Shown here: positions 32,645-40,870 of the stretch, piece by piece
Layout: each line of letters opens with the position of its first letter
Numbering within the stretch: position 1 is the first letter of the stretch
Assembly (NCBI GenBank): GCA_019752235.1
Contig: JAIEMI010000035.1
Coordinates: 1-40,870 of the forward strand
Source of the DNA: Rhodospirillaceae bacterium
GTDB taxonomy: Bacteria; Pseudomonadota; Alphaproteobacteria; Rhodospirillales; Rhodospirillaceae
Length of the DNA: 40,870 nucleotides
Direction of reading: 5' to 3'
The notes under the pieces: generated by a model
Told to the model about the DNA's origin: nothing
Seen by the model: the letters and a program-made list of their open reading frames with translations, nothing else
The model's database searches: none
Program-made: the position numbers and the translations under genes

Positions 32645-33370
32645 GTGAATACAGCAATCAAAACCGGGCTTCTTGCTGCAGCGATTAGCCTTTCGCCGTT
32701 CGCCGCTTTCGCCGAAGAAAGCAGCAATCCGTTGCCCGGCACGTTCTCCGGCAACATTGTGCTGACCAACGACTATATCTTCCGTGGCGTGACGCAAACC
32801 GCGCACGACGCCGCCGTTCAGGGCGGTCTCGACTGGGATACCGGCATGGGCTTCCACTTCGGAACCTGGGCGTCGTCGCTCGACTTCCAGGACGGCGGTC
32901 AGGCCACCACCGAACTCGACCTGTACGGCGGTTACGGCGGCAAGATCGAAAACTTCTCCTACGACGTCGGCTTTACCTACTACTGGTATCCGGGCGCCGC
33001 GAAGGCCACCAACTACAATTACTGGGAAGTCTACGGTAAGGCCGGTTACGACTTCGGCGTCGCCGCGCTGACGGGTTTCGCGGCTTACACGCCGAGCAAC
33101 ACCATCACCAACCTCGACGCCACCTACACGCAAGTGAGCGTTGCCGTTCCGGTGATCCCCGAACTGTCGATCAGCGGCGCCGTGGGTTACTACTTCCTGG
33201 AGCGTCTGAAGGATCCGACCGACTGGAACGTCGGCGCGACCTTGAGCGTGTATGACTGGTTCACCGTCGATGCGCGCTACTACGACACCGACGTGAGCAA
33301 CAACTGCTTGGTCGGCACGATTCAGTATTGCGACGCCCGCTTCGTCGTCGCGATCAAGCGCACGTTCTAA
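32645..33370 (+). CDS. TorF-family putative porin
   Basis: The protein is 241 aa. The GTG at 32645 is preferred because AGAGGAG is eight bases upstream; the ATG at 32639 lies almost on top of it. A signal peptide (TGLLAAAISLSPFAAFAEE) is followed by alternating amphipathic strands rich in Tyr, Gly and Asp and a C-terminal aromatic residue (AIKRTF), as in outer-membrane barrels. FSGNIVLTNDYIFRGVTQT near the start and the WEVYGKAGYDFG region match the family typified by TorF-like putative porins. It should form a small outer-membrane channel. The sigma-54 promoter suggests control by nitrogen or a related signal. Confidence 0.87.
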   Translation: MNTAIKTGLLAAAISLSPFAAFAEESSNPLPGTFSGNIVLTNDYIFRGVTQTAHDAAVQGGLDWDTGMGFHFGTWASSLDFQDGGQATTELDLYGGYGGKIENFSYDVGFTYYWYPGAAKATNYNYWEVYGKAGYDFGVAALTGFAAYTPSNTITNLDATYTQVSVAVPVIPELSISGAVGYYFLERLKDPTDWNVGATLSVYDWFTVDARYYDTDVSNNCLVGTIQYCDARFVVAIKRTF

Positions 33371-33395
33371 TTTATTGGAACTATCGCTTTGCGGT

Positions 33396-33429
33396 TTAGG
33401 GCGGTCCTTCGGGGCCGCCCTAAGTTTTT
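33396..33429. terminator. Bidirectional terminator between the porin and hpnN
   Basis: TTAGGGCGG and CCGCCCTAA pair around TCCTTCGGGG, followed by GTTTTTG on the plus strand. The hpnN stop codon lies in the second arm. Confidence 0.85.
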
Positions 33430-36029
33430 GGGGGCGCCGGACCCAGCAACGCCGGCAAGACAATGAGCGTCGCCAGCAGCGTATACGCCAGCGCCATCGT
33501 CAACAGGATGCCCATGCTGGCGGTGCCGGTGTGGGTGGAGATCGCGAGGCTTCCAAACGCCGCTGCCGTCGTGAGCGCGCTGTAGAGCATGCCGCGGCCC
33601 GCGGGTGAGGCGAGCAGCAGGCTTTCACCTTCACGCCAGGCGCTGACAAAATAAATCGGGAAGGTGACGCCGACGCCCAGCAGCAGCGGCAGGGCGATGA
33701 TGTTGGCGAAGTTGAGCGACAGTCCGATGAGCGCGCAGGTGCCGAGTGTCAGCAAACCCGCGAGCAGCAGCGGTGTCAACACACGCGCGACATCGGCGGG
33801 GCGGCGCAGCACGACGAAAAGCAACAGCGTAATCGCAACGATGGCGAGCGCCGCCGCGATCATGAAGGCGCGCGTCACGATGCGCCCGCTTTCGTAAATC
33901 ACCACCGGCGCGCCGAAGGCGGTGGGTGCGACGCGCTGCACGGCTTTCATGAAGCGCGTCAGGTCTTCACTGCCGCCGCCGGTGATCTTGGGGAATACCT
34001 GCACGCGGTAACGGCCATCGGTGGCGATGAAGGCCGCGCGCATGTCTTCCGGGATGTCGTCCAGGCTGACGGGCGTGGGTGAAAGGCTTTGAGTCAGCGG
34101 TTTCAAGGCTTCGTCGAAGCCCGTGACGAACGCCGCCGAGAGTTTGTCGAAGGTGGCGGCGTCGGGCTTTGCCAGCAACCGGTCGGCGGCCGCCAAGAAG
34201 TGCCGGGCGGCGGACTTCAAAGGATCCTTGGCATCCGGAGAGTCGAGATAAGTTTGCGCCGCCGCGCGGGCGCTGCGCGCGGCTTCCAGCATTTCTTCGT
34301 ATGTGGGCGGTTCCTTGGCCGCGCCCGGCTGCAGCACGGGGCCGGCGAGGAACGAGATATCTTCGATGGCCGTTAATTTCTGATCTTGGTCCGTGGGGAC
34401 GATGTCGAAAATCGTGACGGCGTGACTGACTTCGGGCAAGGCGCTGAGTTTTTCGGCGACCGCTTTGGCTTCCTCGGGTGTGCCGAGCAACACGCTCAAG
34501 GAATTGGGATTGATGAGCGGGTCGTCCATCATCTCCAGGGCCGTCGACATGGACTCGGTGCTTGGGTCTTTCAGCTTCAGCGGATCGAAGTCGAAGGAGA
34601 GCCGCGGCAATGCGGCCATGGCGGCGACCGCCAGAATAACGGCGCCGATGAGCACGGCGCGGCGGCGGGCGATGACGGCGTTGTTGATCGGTGCCGCCCA
34701 GGTGTAGCCGATTTCTCCGGGCTCGCCGCGTGCGCGGAACAAACGCAGCAGCGCGGGCAGCAACGTGAAACTCAGCGCCAGCGCGATCACCATGCCGCCG
34801 CCGGCGATGACGCCGAGCTGCGACACGCCGCGATAGTCCGTCGGCAGGAAGGAGAAGAACCCCAAAGCGGTCGTGGCGGCGGCCAGCGTGAGAGGCCGCG
34901 CCATGGACATGCCCGCCGCGTCCAAGGCGCTGTCGAGCGCGGCAGTCCCGGCGCCCCGCGCGTGCCGTTCGGCGCGGTAGCGCATGCAAAACTGGATGCT
35001 GAAATCGACGGCGATGCCGATGAACATGACGGCGAAGGCGACGGAGATCAGGTTCAGCTCGCCGACCGAAGCCGCCGCCCAGGCAAGCGTGAGTAATAGG
35101 CCGGTCAGCAACGTGATGAGCGTGGCGACGACGACGCGGCCTGAACCTAACGCCATGAACAGAAGAATCCCGACGAGGACAATCGAGATAATGCCGGAAA
35201 TGCTGGTGCCTTCTGCGACGGTGGCGAATTCTTCGTCGGACAGCGGGATCTGGCCGGTAAGGCGGACGCGGTAGCCGTTTTCCGGCGTCAGGCCCAGTTC
35301 GCGCGCGCTTTCGCGGACAAAGGCGCTGGCATCGCCGCCCTGTTCGAGCGACGTCAGGTCGAGCTTGGGCTGCGCCAGCACCATGGCGCGCGCGGTCAAA
35401 CCCTGCGGGCCGAAACCGGAGAAGAGGTTTGCCCAATTCAAGCCGGCGGGCTTGCCGTCCAGCACATCGGTGGTGACTTTCGCGGTCTGCTCGGCGGCGG
35501 GCGCGATGGCGGCGGTGGCGGGATCGCCGCCGGCTGCCGCACCGAAGGCCAGTTCCAGCAGGCGGAAGAGGCCGCGCGCGCTGCGATCCGTCGAGATGGC
35601 GCCGAGGAAGGGCTGCGCGCGGGCAATTTCATTGGAGACGTCCTCAATCTCCGCCAGGGACAAATACATGAGGCCGTTGCGTGCGAAAAAATCCCCGCCG
35701 GTGGGATTCAGGACGCTTTTGAAGAGGTCGTCGCGGGGCTTGAGCATCTCGGTCAGCCTGTCGGCGGCGCGCTGCGTCTCGGCGGCGGAGGGTCCGTCGA
35801 TGACGGCGACGATCAGATCAACCTCGCCGGGGAACTGTCCGTCGAAATCTTTTTCCGCTTCACGGAAATCGAGGCCGGAATCGAACAGCGCCAGAGAGTC
35901 GGTGTTCATGGTGAGGTGCTGCAGCGCGCCGAAGGTCGCGCCCGCCGTGAGGGCGAAAATCAGCAGAACGGTGCGCAGCGGCTTCGCGCGGCTGGCGCGC
36001 ACCAGTTTTTCGGCGAATGTGCTGAGCAT
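33420..36029 (-). CDS. hpnN: MMPL/RND-type hopanoid transporter HpnN
   Basis: The protein is 869 aa. The pattern of one N-terminal helix, a large periplasmic domain, five to six helices, then the same again is the RND/MMPL plan. DSLALFDSGLDFREAEKDFDGQFPGEVDLIVAVIDG, the NGLMYLSL segment, the helix AVMFIGIAVDFSIQFCMRYR and, in the second half, LSLNFANIIALPLLLGVGV fit HpnN, the inner-membrane protein that moves hopanoids toward the outer membrane. The neighbourhood supports this: hpnK and hpnA are nearby. It is the last gene of a four-gene operon and starts six bases after the PhyH stop. Confidence 0.83.
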   Translation of the reverse strand: MLSTFAEKLVRASRAKPLRTVLLIFALTAGATFGALQHLTMNTDSLALFDSGLDFREAEKDFDGQFPGEVDLIVAVIDGPSAAETQRAADRLTEMLKPRDDLFKSVLNPTGGDFFARNGLMYLSLAEIEDVSNEIARAQPFLGAISTDRSARGLFRLLELAFGAAAGGDPATAAIAPAAEQTAKVTTDVLDGKPAGLNWANLFSGFGPQGLTARAMVLAQPKLDLTSLEQGGDASAFVRESARELGLTPENGYRVRLTGQIPLSDEEFATVAEGTSISGIISIVLVGILLFMALGSGRVVVATLITLLTGLLLTLAWAAASVGELNLISVAFAVMFIGIAVDFSIQFCMRYRAERHARGAGTAALDSALDAAGMSMARPLTLAAATTALGFFSFLPTDYRGVSQLGVIAGGGMVIALALSFTLLPALLRLFRARGEPGEIGYTWAAPINNAVIARRRAVLIGAVILAVAAMAALPRLSFDFDPLKLKDPSTESMSTALEMMDDPLINPNSLSVLLGTPEEAKAVAEKLSALPEVSHAVTIFDIVPTDQDQKLTAIEDISFLAGPVLQPGAAKEPPTYEEMLEAARSARAAAQTYLDSPDAKDPLKSAARHFLAAADRLLAKPDAATFDKLSAAFVTGFDEALKPLTQSLSPTPVSLDDIPEDMRAAFIATDGRYRVQVFPKITGGGSEDLTRFMKAVQRVAPTAFGAPVVIYESGRIVTRAFMIAAALAIVAITLLLFVVLRRPADVARVLTPLLLAGLLTLGTCALIGLSLNFANIIALPLLLGVGVTFPIYFVSAWREGESLLLASPAGRGMLYSALTTAAAFGSLAISTHTGTASMGILLTMALAYTLLATLIVLPALLGPAPPKT

Positions 36030-36035
36030 GATGAC

Positions 36036-36908
36036 CTAATAGCCGTCGTCGGCGGCCCAATCGCTGGACCAGCGCGGATCGGCGGGGCTATCGGCGCGCC
36101 GGAAGCGGAGATCGGTGGAGATGCGCATGTAATCCGTGTCGCCGGGATCGGTGGAGGCGTGCACGATGGCGGGCGAGTGGATCACCACATCGCCCGCGGC
36201 GTAATCCGCCGACAGCCAGCGGTGGCCGGTGGTATCGGCGATCCATTTGAGATCGTGAGTGAGGGGCCGCGTGTCGTGATTGCGGTCCGTGGGCGCTTCG
36301 CCCTTGGCCTGGCGTGTACGGATGTTGCTCTCAAGGTCGCCGTCATGATGGGAGTTCTCGAGGTAGAGCAACCCGCCGGATATCAGCGGACTATCGCCGA
36401 GCGGCACCCAGATGGTGACGATATCGGCTGCGACGCCTTCGATATAGGTGCGGTCGGTGTGGGCGCGGGAGGCGAACTTGCGGCCCGGAATAAAGTGGCG
36501 CAGCGGCGTGCGGCGGATCCGCGTCGCGGGTCCGTCGAGGAATATCTCGGCGAGGGCCTTGAATATCGGCTGATCGGCGAAGGCGCGGAAAGCCTCACCG
36601 CGCACAAAGCCGTGGGCGGGATGGCCGGGATGGCCGTGGCCGGGGCCTTGCGGCATCTGGCCCGAGAAGGCCCCGCGCCGTGTGTCATTGTCCTTGCAGA
36701 AGCCGGCAGCGAATTGCGCGAGATAGGCCTCGCGCAGTTTCAGCACCATCTCGGCGGGCACGGCGCTTTTGAGGAAAACGTAACCGTCAGCCTCGTATCG
36801 CGCGCGCAGCGCAGCGGAGTCCAACGCCCGATCGCTCGCCGTCAACGCGCCGAAATAGTCCGACGTGTAAGGGATTGGTGCGCCGTTGGAGGTAAGAATG
36901 GCCGTCAA
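36036..36908 (-). CDS. Phytanoyl-CoA dioxygenase (PhyH) family protein
   Basis: The protein is 290 aa from TTG 36908, chosen because AGGGG is eight bases upstream; the ORF-track start at 36962 is another TTG without such a site. It is a 2-oxoglutarate/Fe(II) dioxygenase: YEADGYVFLKSAVPAEMV begins the domain, the metal ligands are His and Asp in RAHTDRTY and His in VIHSPAIVHAS, and an Arg in MRISTDLRF would bind 2-oxoglutarate. GGLLYLENSHHDGD is the usual strand before the second His. It lies between hpnK and hpnN in the same transcription unit, so a substrate in lipid or hopanoid metabolism is a reasonable guess but unproven. Confidence 0.82.
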   Translation of the reverse strand: MTAILTSNGAPIPYTSDYFGALTASDRALDSAALRARYEADGYVFLKSAVPAEMVLKLREAYLAQFAAGFCKDNDTRRGAFSGQMPQGPGHGHPGHPAHGFVRGEAFRAFADQPIFKALAEIFLDGPATRIRRTPLRHFIPGRKFASRAHTDRTYIEGVAADIVTIWVPLGDSPLISGGLLYLENSHHDGDLESNIRTRQAKGEAPTDRNHDTRPLTHDLKWIADTTGHRWLSADYAAGDVVIHSPAIVHASTDPGDTDYMRISTDLRFRRADSPADPRWSSDWAADDGY

Positions 36909-36981
36909 GGAATTGCCCCTGTTACTTTTTTGGCATCCTATCGGTGGGGCCGCCGAAAGCAAGCGGGCGAAAGCAAAACCC

Positions 36982-37782
36982 CTATAAATCGCTGAATCCC
37001 ATGGTGTTAAGGCCGAGCGCCACGAGCCTGCCGGCGACGGGGCGGCTGGTGAGGGCCTTCAGTTCGCCGACCCGGTTGTAGCCGGGCGCGGCGGCGTCCA
37101 GCGCGGGCGTGCTGCGGATGGCGGGATGGAAGTAGAACTCGCTGACGCCGTCCTGAAGTTTGTCCAGCGCCGACAACACACGGTCCTCGGTGAGGTGCCC
37201 CGTGAGGTGATAACCCACCAGCCGGTCGTTGATGCGCAAGCCCGCCGTGCGGATGCGTTTGCGCATCAGCCATAGCCACGGCGCGAGGCCCGGCTGCGGC
37301 GGCTCGCTGGGTAAGCGGATGGCGGGCACGCCAAACTCCTTCGCCAAATCCAGAATCATACCGAGCACTGTCGGGTGCAGGTGCATGTGGTTGTGGGCGT
37401 TGACGTGATCGAGTTTGAGTCCCGTGGCCCGGAAGGCTTCGAACTGCGCGCGGATTTCCTTGCGCAGGTCGCGCCGCGCGGCGGGGGCGAAAAACCATTT
37501 GATTCCCGCGCTCACGAGATCGGTTGAGAATGCGCCGCTGTTCTCCGCCAAGGCCGGGATTTCGGCGGGCGGCAGCAGCGGGCGGCCGTCTACCAATGTC
37601 AGATGCAAACCAACTTTCAAACGCGGCAGGCGCTTGGCGCGCGCGACGGCGTCTTGCGCGGCCGGTGCTGCGACCATGAGGCTCGCGGCGCTGAGCACGC
37701 CCCGTGTATGGCCCTCCTCCACCGCCTCGTTCACCTCGGAACAGAGACCGAAGTCGTCGGCGGTGAAGATGACCTGCTTCAT
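36982..37782 (-). CDS. hpnK: Hopanoid biosynthesis-associated YdjC/ChbG-family deacetylase HpnK
   Basis: The protein is 266 aa. KQVIFTADDFGLCSEVNEAVEEGH has the metal-binding Asp pair of the family, and GLHLTLVDG and VNAHNHMHLHP supply His residues; FYFHPAIRSTPAL closes the active site. The length and the replacement of the usual Glu-rich insert match HpnK, a probable deacetylase acting on sugar-linked hopanoid intermediates. It starts three bases after the epimerase stop, so translation is likely coupled. Confidence 0.85.
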   Translation of the reverse strand: MKQVIFTADDFGLCSEVNEAVEEGHTRGVLSAASLMVAAPAAQDAVARAKRLPRLKVGLHLTLVDGRPLLPPAEIPALAENSGAFSTDLVSAGIKWFFAPAARRDLRKEIRAQFEAFRATGLKLDHVNAHNHMHLHPTVLGMILDLAKEFGVPAIRLPSEPPQPGLAPWLWLMRKRIRTAGLRINDRLVGYHLTGHLTEDRVLSALDKLQDGVSEFYFHPAIRSTPALDAAAPGYNRVGELKALTSRPVAGRLVALGLNTMGFSDL

Positions 37783-37785
37783 AGA

Positions 37786-38718
37786 TTAGACGTTCAGCGG
37801 CAGAAGGTCGGGCGCTTGCGCGCGGACCATGCGCTTGATGCCTTCTTTCCAGCCCACCTTGGTCTCGCCGATGAGCGCATGCATCCGTGTGGGATCGATG
37901 GCGATACTGCCGAAGGCGAGGGGTGTTTTCTGATAGTTGGGTTTCAGGCCCGTGAGTTCGGCCATGTACTCGACCCATTGCTCGATGCTGACGCGTTCCG
38001 AGCCGCCGAAGTTGGTGGTGGTGATCTCCTTGCTGGCGACCGCCAGCAGACGCGGCACCTTCTCGACATAGTCGTCGATGTGGAGAGGATTGTAATAGTT
38101 GGGGCCCTCGGGATGGACGTGGATCGGATGGCCGGCGCGCATGGCGTGAAGATGCATGGCGGGCCAGCCGCCATTGTCGCCGTAAGGCACGTTGAGGCGC
38201 GCGATGGTGGTGGGTACGCCAAAATGCGTGGCGGCGAAGCGGCACACGCTTTCGGTGGCGATCTTGGAGATCGAGTACGTTGGCATCATGCTGCGGTGGT
38301 TATCGGCCAGCGGATCGGTTTCCTTGATGAGGTCGTGACCTTTGTACTCGTAGACGCCGGTGGTGGAGAAATGGAGGAAGGCTTTGACGTTCTTGGTGCG
38401 CGCGATCAGGTGGCCGACGCCTTCGGCATTGGCCTTCAAGTCGTGCTCGAAGTTGCCGGTTTTGACCACGGCGCAGTTGATGACGTAGTCGAGATCGGTG
38501 GGAATGGCGGAGACCGTTTCGGGCCGCGCGAGATCGACCGCGACGGCCTTGGCCCCGTAGCCTTCCATTTCCTTGCGGTCGGCGTCCTTGGCGTAGCGCG
38601 CCATGGCGTAGACGTCGGCGATCTTCGCGTAGGCCTGCACCAGCGGGCGGGCCACCTGCCCGGTGACGCCGGTGATAAGAACTTTTTTGCCCTTCAGATC
38701 GACGGGGTTGGTCGCCAT
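37786..38718 (-). CDS. NAD-dependent epimerase/dehydratase (extended SDR)
   Basis: The protein is 310 aa, starting after GGGAGGAG. KKVLITGVTGQVARPLVQAYAK is the Rossmann loop, HFSTTGVYEYKG carries the catalytic Thr/Ser region and YSISKIATE the Tyr-x-x-x-Lys pair. PYGDNGGWPAMHLHAM and YNPLHIDDYVEKVPRLL match nucleotide-sugar epimerases. It is the first gene of the hpnK-PhyH-hpnN operon and is divergent from hpnA. It may supply or modify the sugar part of a hopanoid side chain. Confidence 0.85.
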   Translation of the reverse strand: MATNPVDLKGKKVLITGVTGQVARPLVQAYAKIADVYAMARYAKDADRKEMEGYGAKAVAVDLARPETVSAIPTDLDYVINCAVVKTGNFEHDLKANAEGVGHLIARTKNVKAFLHFSTTGVYEYKGHDLIKETDPLADNHRSMMPTYSISKIATESVCRFAATHFGVPTTIARLNVPYGDNGGWPAMHLHAMRAGHPIHVHPEGPNYYNPLHIDDYVEKVPRLLAVASKEITTTNFGGSERVSIEQWVEYMAELTGLKPNYQKTPLAFGSIAIDPTRMHALIGETKVGWKEGIKRMVRAQAPDLLPLNV

Positions 38719-38798
38719 GATTTTCTCCTCCCAGAGTGTGTGCTTGTGGGGCTATTGTCCCTCGTGCACGGGTGGATTTCAAACAGGAAGAACACGGC

Positions 38799-39797
38799 AT
38801 GACGGCGCTGGTCACGGGGGCGACAGGATTTATCGGATCGGCGGTGGCGCGCAGACTGTTGGCGCGGGGTGAAAGAGTGCGTGTGCTGGCGCGCGCCGGC
38901 GGCGACCGGCGCAATCTGGCGGGGCTGGACCTCGAAATCGTCGAAGGCGACTTGAGAGACCCGGCCGCACGGCGAAAGGCTGTGCAGGGCATTAAAAGCC
39001 TCTACCACGTCGCGGCGGACTACCGCCTGTGGGTGCCGGACCCCGCGGCGATGTTCGCCACAAATGTGGAATCTACCACGGACCTCATGCGCCTCGCGGC
39101 GGAGGCGGGGGCTGCGCGCATGGTCTACACCAGCAGCGTGGCGACGCTCGGTATCCCCAAGGACGGCACGCACGCGACCGAGGATACGCCGGTCAACCTC
39201 TCCGACATGGTGGGGCCTTATAAACAGTCCAAGTACCTGGCCGAGGAAGTCGTCCGCAAGCTGGTGCGCGATGAGCTGCTACCCATCGTCATCGTCAATC
39301 CGACGGCGCCGGTGGGGCCGCGCGACGTCAAACCGACGCCCACCGGGCGTACGGTGATCGAAGCGGCGGCGGGCCGCATGCCGGCCTTTGTCGATACGGG
39401 ACTCAATCTCGTGCATGTCGACGATTGCGCCGAGGGGCACTTGCTGGCGCATGACAGGGGCGTGCTGGGCGAACGCTACATCCTGGGCGGCGAAAACTTG
39501 ACCCTCCAGCAGATTCTGCAGCGCATCGCGGCCCTGGTGGGCGGCAAGGCGCCGACCATCAAGCTGCCGCACGGTGCGATCCTGCCCCTGGCGTATGCGG
39601 TGGAATTCTTCGCCCGCACGTTCCGGACGGGCGAACCTTTCATTACCGTGGACGGCATCAAGCTGGCGCGCAAACGCATGTTCTTCACGCACACCAAAGC
39701 GTCGCGCGATTTGGGCTACGCCGCGCGTCCGGTGGACGAAGCGCTGCTGGATGCTATTGCCTGGTTCCGCTTGCATGGCGCGTTGCCCGCGGCATAA
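38799..39797 (+). CDS. hpnA: Hopanoid-associated sugar epimerase HpnA
   Basis: The protein is 332 aa from ATG 38799 with AGGAAG upstream; the ORF-track start at 38736 lacks a site. It is an extended SDR with ALVTGATGFIGSAVARRLL, the characteristic SLYHVAADYRLWVPDP, MVYTSSVATLG, and YKQSKYLAEE with Tyr-x-x-x-Lys. The HVAADYRLW string and the following NPTAPVGPRDVKPTPTGR are typical of HpnA, which acts in making hopanoid side-chain sugars. It is transcribed divergently from the epimerase-hpnK-PhyH-hpnN operon across an 80-base gap that must hold both promoters. Confidence 0.92.
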   Translation: MTALVTGATGFIGSAVARRLLARGERVRVLARAGGDRRNLAGLDLEIVEGDLRDPAARRKAVQGIKSLYHVAADYRLWVPDPAAMFATNVESTTDLMRLAAEAGAARMVYTSSVATLGIPKDGTHATEDTPVNLSDMVGPYKQSKYLAEEVVRKLVRDELLPIVIVNPTAPVGPRDVKPTPTGRTVIEAAAGRMPAFVDTGLNLVHVDDCAEGHLLAHDRGVLGERYILGGENLTLQQILQRIAALVGGKAPTIKLPHGAILPLAYAVEFFARTFRTGEPFITVDGIKLARKRMFFTHTKASRDLGYAARPVDEALLDAIAWFRLHGALPAA

Positions 39798-39896
39798 GGG
39801 TTTCCTACGTGGTTCCGGGGATTGGATTGGGCGGCGGCATATGCAAAAAGGGCGCTATTGTTGTAATTGACGCTATTACGTGTGAGGACCAACGGG

Positions 39897-40034
39897 GTGA
39901 TCGCGGAACTCCTCGTCCTCTACAGCGGGCGTCCGGTCGCGGTGATCAGCGAGATCTCGCAGCTATCGCCCGAGCGCGCCTCTTCCGGCAAGATTCAGAG
40001 TTTCCTCGATCTCCTCTGTCTGAAGAAGGATTGA
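39897..40034 (+). CDS. Possible 45-residue protein
   Basis: In the 440-base gap between hpnA and the cold-shock gene, a GTG preceded by AGGACCAACGGG opens a 45-codon frame (MIAELLVLYSGRPVAV...FLDLLCLKKD) of ordinary composition: hydrophobic start, polar middle, basic end. The 142-aa ORF of the track in another frame is Arg-rich and unconvincing. No family is known to me, and this may be spurious. Confidence 0.3.
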   Translation: MIAELLVLYSGRPVAVISEISQLSPERASSGKIQSFLDLLCLKKD

Positions 40035-40170
40035 GATCACGGCGAACTTTCCAGCGCTGGTTTATCTCCTCTGCCTCGCGCAAGTTCACCTGCCTTGTGC
40101 TGCTGGGGCCGCATGCGCGCGCCGCTGCCGCAGATTTTTTCGCTAGTTTTCGGGGGCTGGCGGGAAAAGA

Positions 40171-40208
40171 AAACGGCGGCGCGAGAACATCGCGCCGCCG
40201 TTTTTTTT
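40171..40208. terminator. Strong bidirectional terminator downstream of the cold-shock gene
   Basis: AACGGCGGCGCGA and TCGCGCCGCCGTT form a long GC-rich stem with a short loop, flanked by T8 on the plus strand and by T-rich sequence on the minus strand. Confidence 0.88.
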
Positions 40209-40240
40209 ATACAGGCCGCCCGGAGGCCGCCGGATAATGC

Positions 40241-40444
40241 TTAGCCGGCTTTCAAGTTCGCCGCCGCAGTCTTGCCGCGTTCGCTGACGAGGTCGAAGTT
40301 GACGCGTTGGCCTTCCACCAGCGTGTCCATGCCCGCGCGTTCCACTGCGGTGATGTGCACGAAAACGTCTTTGCCGCCATCGCTCGGCTGAATGAAGCCG
40401 TAACCTTTAACCTTGTTGAACCACTTCACTGTTCCAGAAGCCAT
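40241..40444 (-). CDS. Cold-shock domain protein
   Basis: The protein is 67 aa from ATG 40444, with GGAGACCAAA upstream; the 83-aa ORF of the track adds a false N-terminus. GTVKWFNKVKGYGFIQP contains the aromatic RNP1 motif (KGYGFI) and KDVFVHITAVERAG contains RNP2 (VFVHI). It is a single-domain RNA chaperone binding single-stranded nucleic acid in the cytoplasm. A strong terminator follows. Confidence 0.94.
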   Translation of the reverse strand: MASGTVKWFNKVKGYGFIQPSDGGKDVFVHITAVERAGMDTLVEGQRVNFDLVSERGKTAAANLKAG

Positions 40445-40870
40445 TTTGGTCTCCGTCGATGCGCCCCAGCGTGCGCGAAATGCCGCGCACACGTCGCGCG
40501 ACGTCCGGCAACCTGTAGTTTGTCTGGTGACTTGTAAGTGCCCCTTCCGAGATTCAAAAACGGAAGCCCGGGTCGAACGCTGGCGGCGAAACTGGCAAGG
40601 TCAGGCCAAAACTCGATTGCGCAATAATTGAGCGCGGGCAGGCTTGGGGAGTCAAGGGTTTTGAAGCTTTCTAGACTCGGCAATGTGCGAGAAAGCCATG
40701 TTTAACAGGCCTTTGTGACATGTCGTGTGTGCTGACGTACGCCCCGTGACGCATGCGGTTCTGCGCGAACGCCATCCCAATATATGGTGAGTTTTTGGTC
40801 CTTTTTCGGCGCCGGCTTCTATTCCTAGGCGTGCGCGGCGGGTATCAGGACCAGCGCGGGCACGGCGGAC
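40445..40870. other. Leader of the cold-shock gene and end of the window
   Basis: This 426-base stretch holds no convincing complete gene. A weak sigma-70-like pair on the minus strand (TTGACT at 40650-40655, 18-base spacer, TCAATT at 40626-40631) would give the cold-shock gene a leader of roughly 175 bases, similar to cspA leaders. At the very end, a minus-strand frame finishing ...LIPAAHA with TAG at 40825-40827 might be the end of another gene, but too little is present to judge. Confidence 0.3.

Noticed and set aside
33967-35436. Minus-strand ORF of 489 aa within hpnN
   Set aside because: Same strand, shifted frame, Arg-rich and featureless; hpnN is the real frame.
39809-40237. 142-aa ORF between hpnA and the cold-shock gene
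   Set aside because: Arg-rich, runs through the strong terminator stem and has no start site.

Overview
The window is GC-rich, densely coded chromosomal DNA from what is most likely an alphaproteobacterium. The evidence is a hopanoid gene set (hpnA, hpnK, hpnN), Tat-exported VOC proteins, a TorF-type putative porin, an EF-G-like factor of the kind known in that class, and an intergenic palindromic repeat of the 'GTCACCCCGG...CCGGGGTCC / GGATACCCGC...GCGGGTATGA' type. I cannot name the genus. I saw no rRNA, tRNA, CRISPR array, insertion sequence or prophage.

Layout. 1-5.2 kb: the end of an unidentified gene, two Tat-exported VOC (glyoxalase-fold) proteins flanking a convergent double CMD-domain protein with a histone-H1-like tail, an FKBP prolyl isomerase, a TerB-like/ABM-monooxygenase pair coupled by TAATG, and a large uncharacterised protein. 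5.4-20.8 kb: a sulfotransferase, a SulP-STAS-cNMP fusion transporter, a TPR protein, an SDR-murI pair, an MFS transporter, an alpha/beta hydrolase, a DEAD-box helicase with a clear sigma-70 promoter, an NTF2-like protein, a serine esterase, a small membrane protein, a possible 44-residue gene with its own terminator, and an EF-G-like GTPase.

20.8-29.6 kb is the exceptional part: two genes on the minus strand that encode almost nothing but one octapeptide, roughly [LFIM]-[TS]-x-[TAS]-Q-[ILVF]-x-[GA]. The larger protein (2109 aa) parses by hand into exactly 263 consecutive octads with no residue inserted or lost; only 2 residues precede and 3 follow them. Above the octad lie a 16-residue alternation, a 10/14-octad alternation that adds up to a 24-octad (192-aa) super-repeat running nearly the whole length, and a 48-octad (384-aa) duplication whose copies share identical peptide stretches written with different synonymous codons. 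The smaller paralogue (721 aa) has 83 octads in four blocks separated by Pro/Gly linkers. Both genes have an identical 15-bp inverted repeat, TCTCCGTTCTGGAGA, in their leaders. Neither protein has a visible signal peptide or any other domain. I regard this pair plus its shared element as the candidate undescribed system; its function is unknown.

29.9-33.4 kb: a small membrane protein, a two-gene unit (unknown protein plus TAXI-type lipoprotein), and a TorF-like porin behind a near-perfect sigma-54 promoter. 33.4-39.8 kb: a four-gene minus-strand operon (NAD-dependent epimerase, hpnK, PhyH-type dioxygenase, hpnN) divergent from hpnA, which together suggest hopanoid synthesis and transport. The window ends with a cold-shock protein gene that has a long leader.

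All family assignments come from reading motifs in the translations; no database search was run. Most other ORF-track lines are shadows of these genes.
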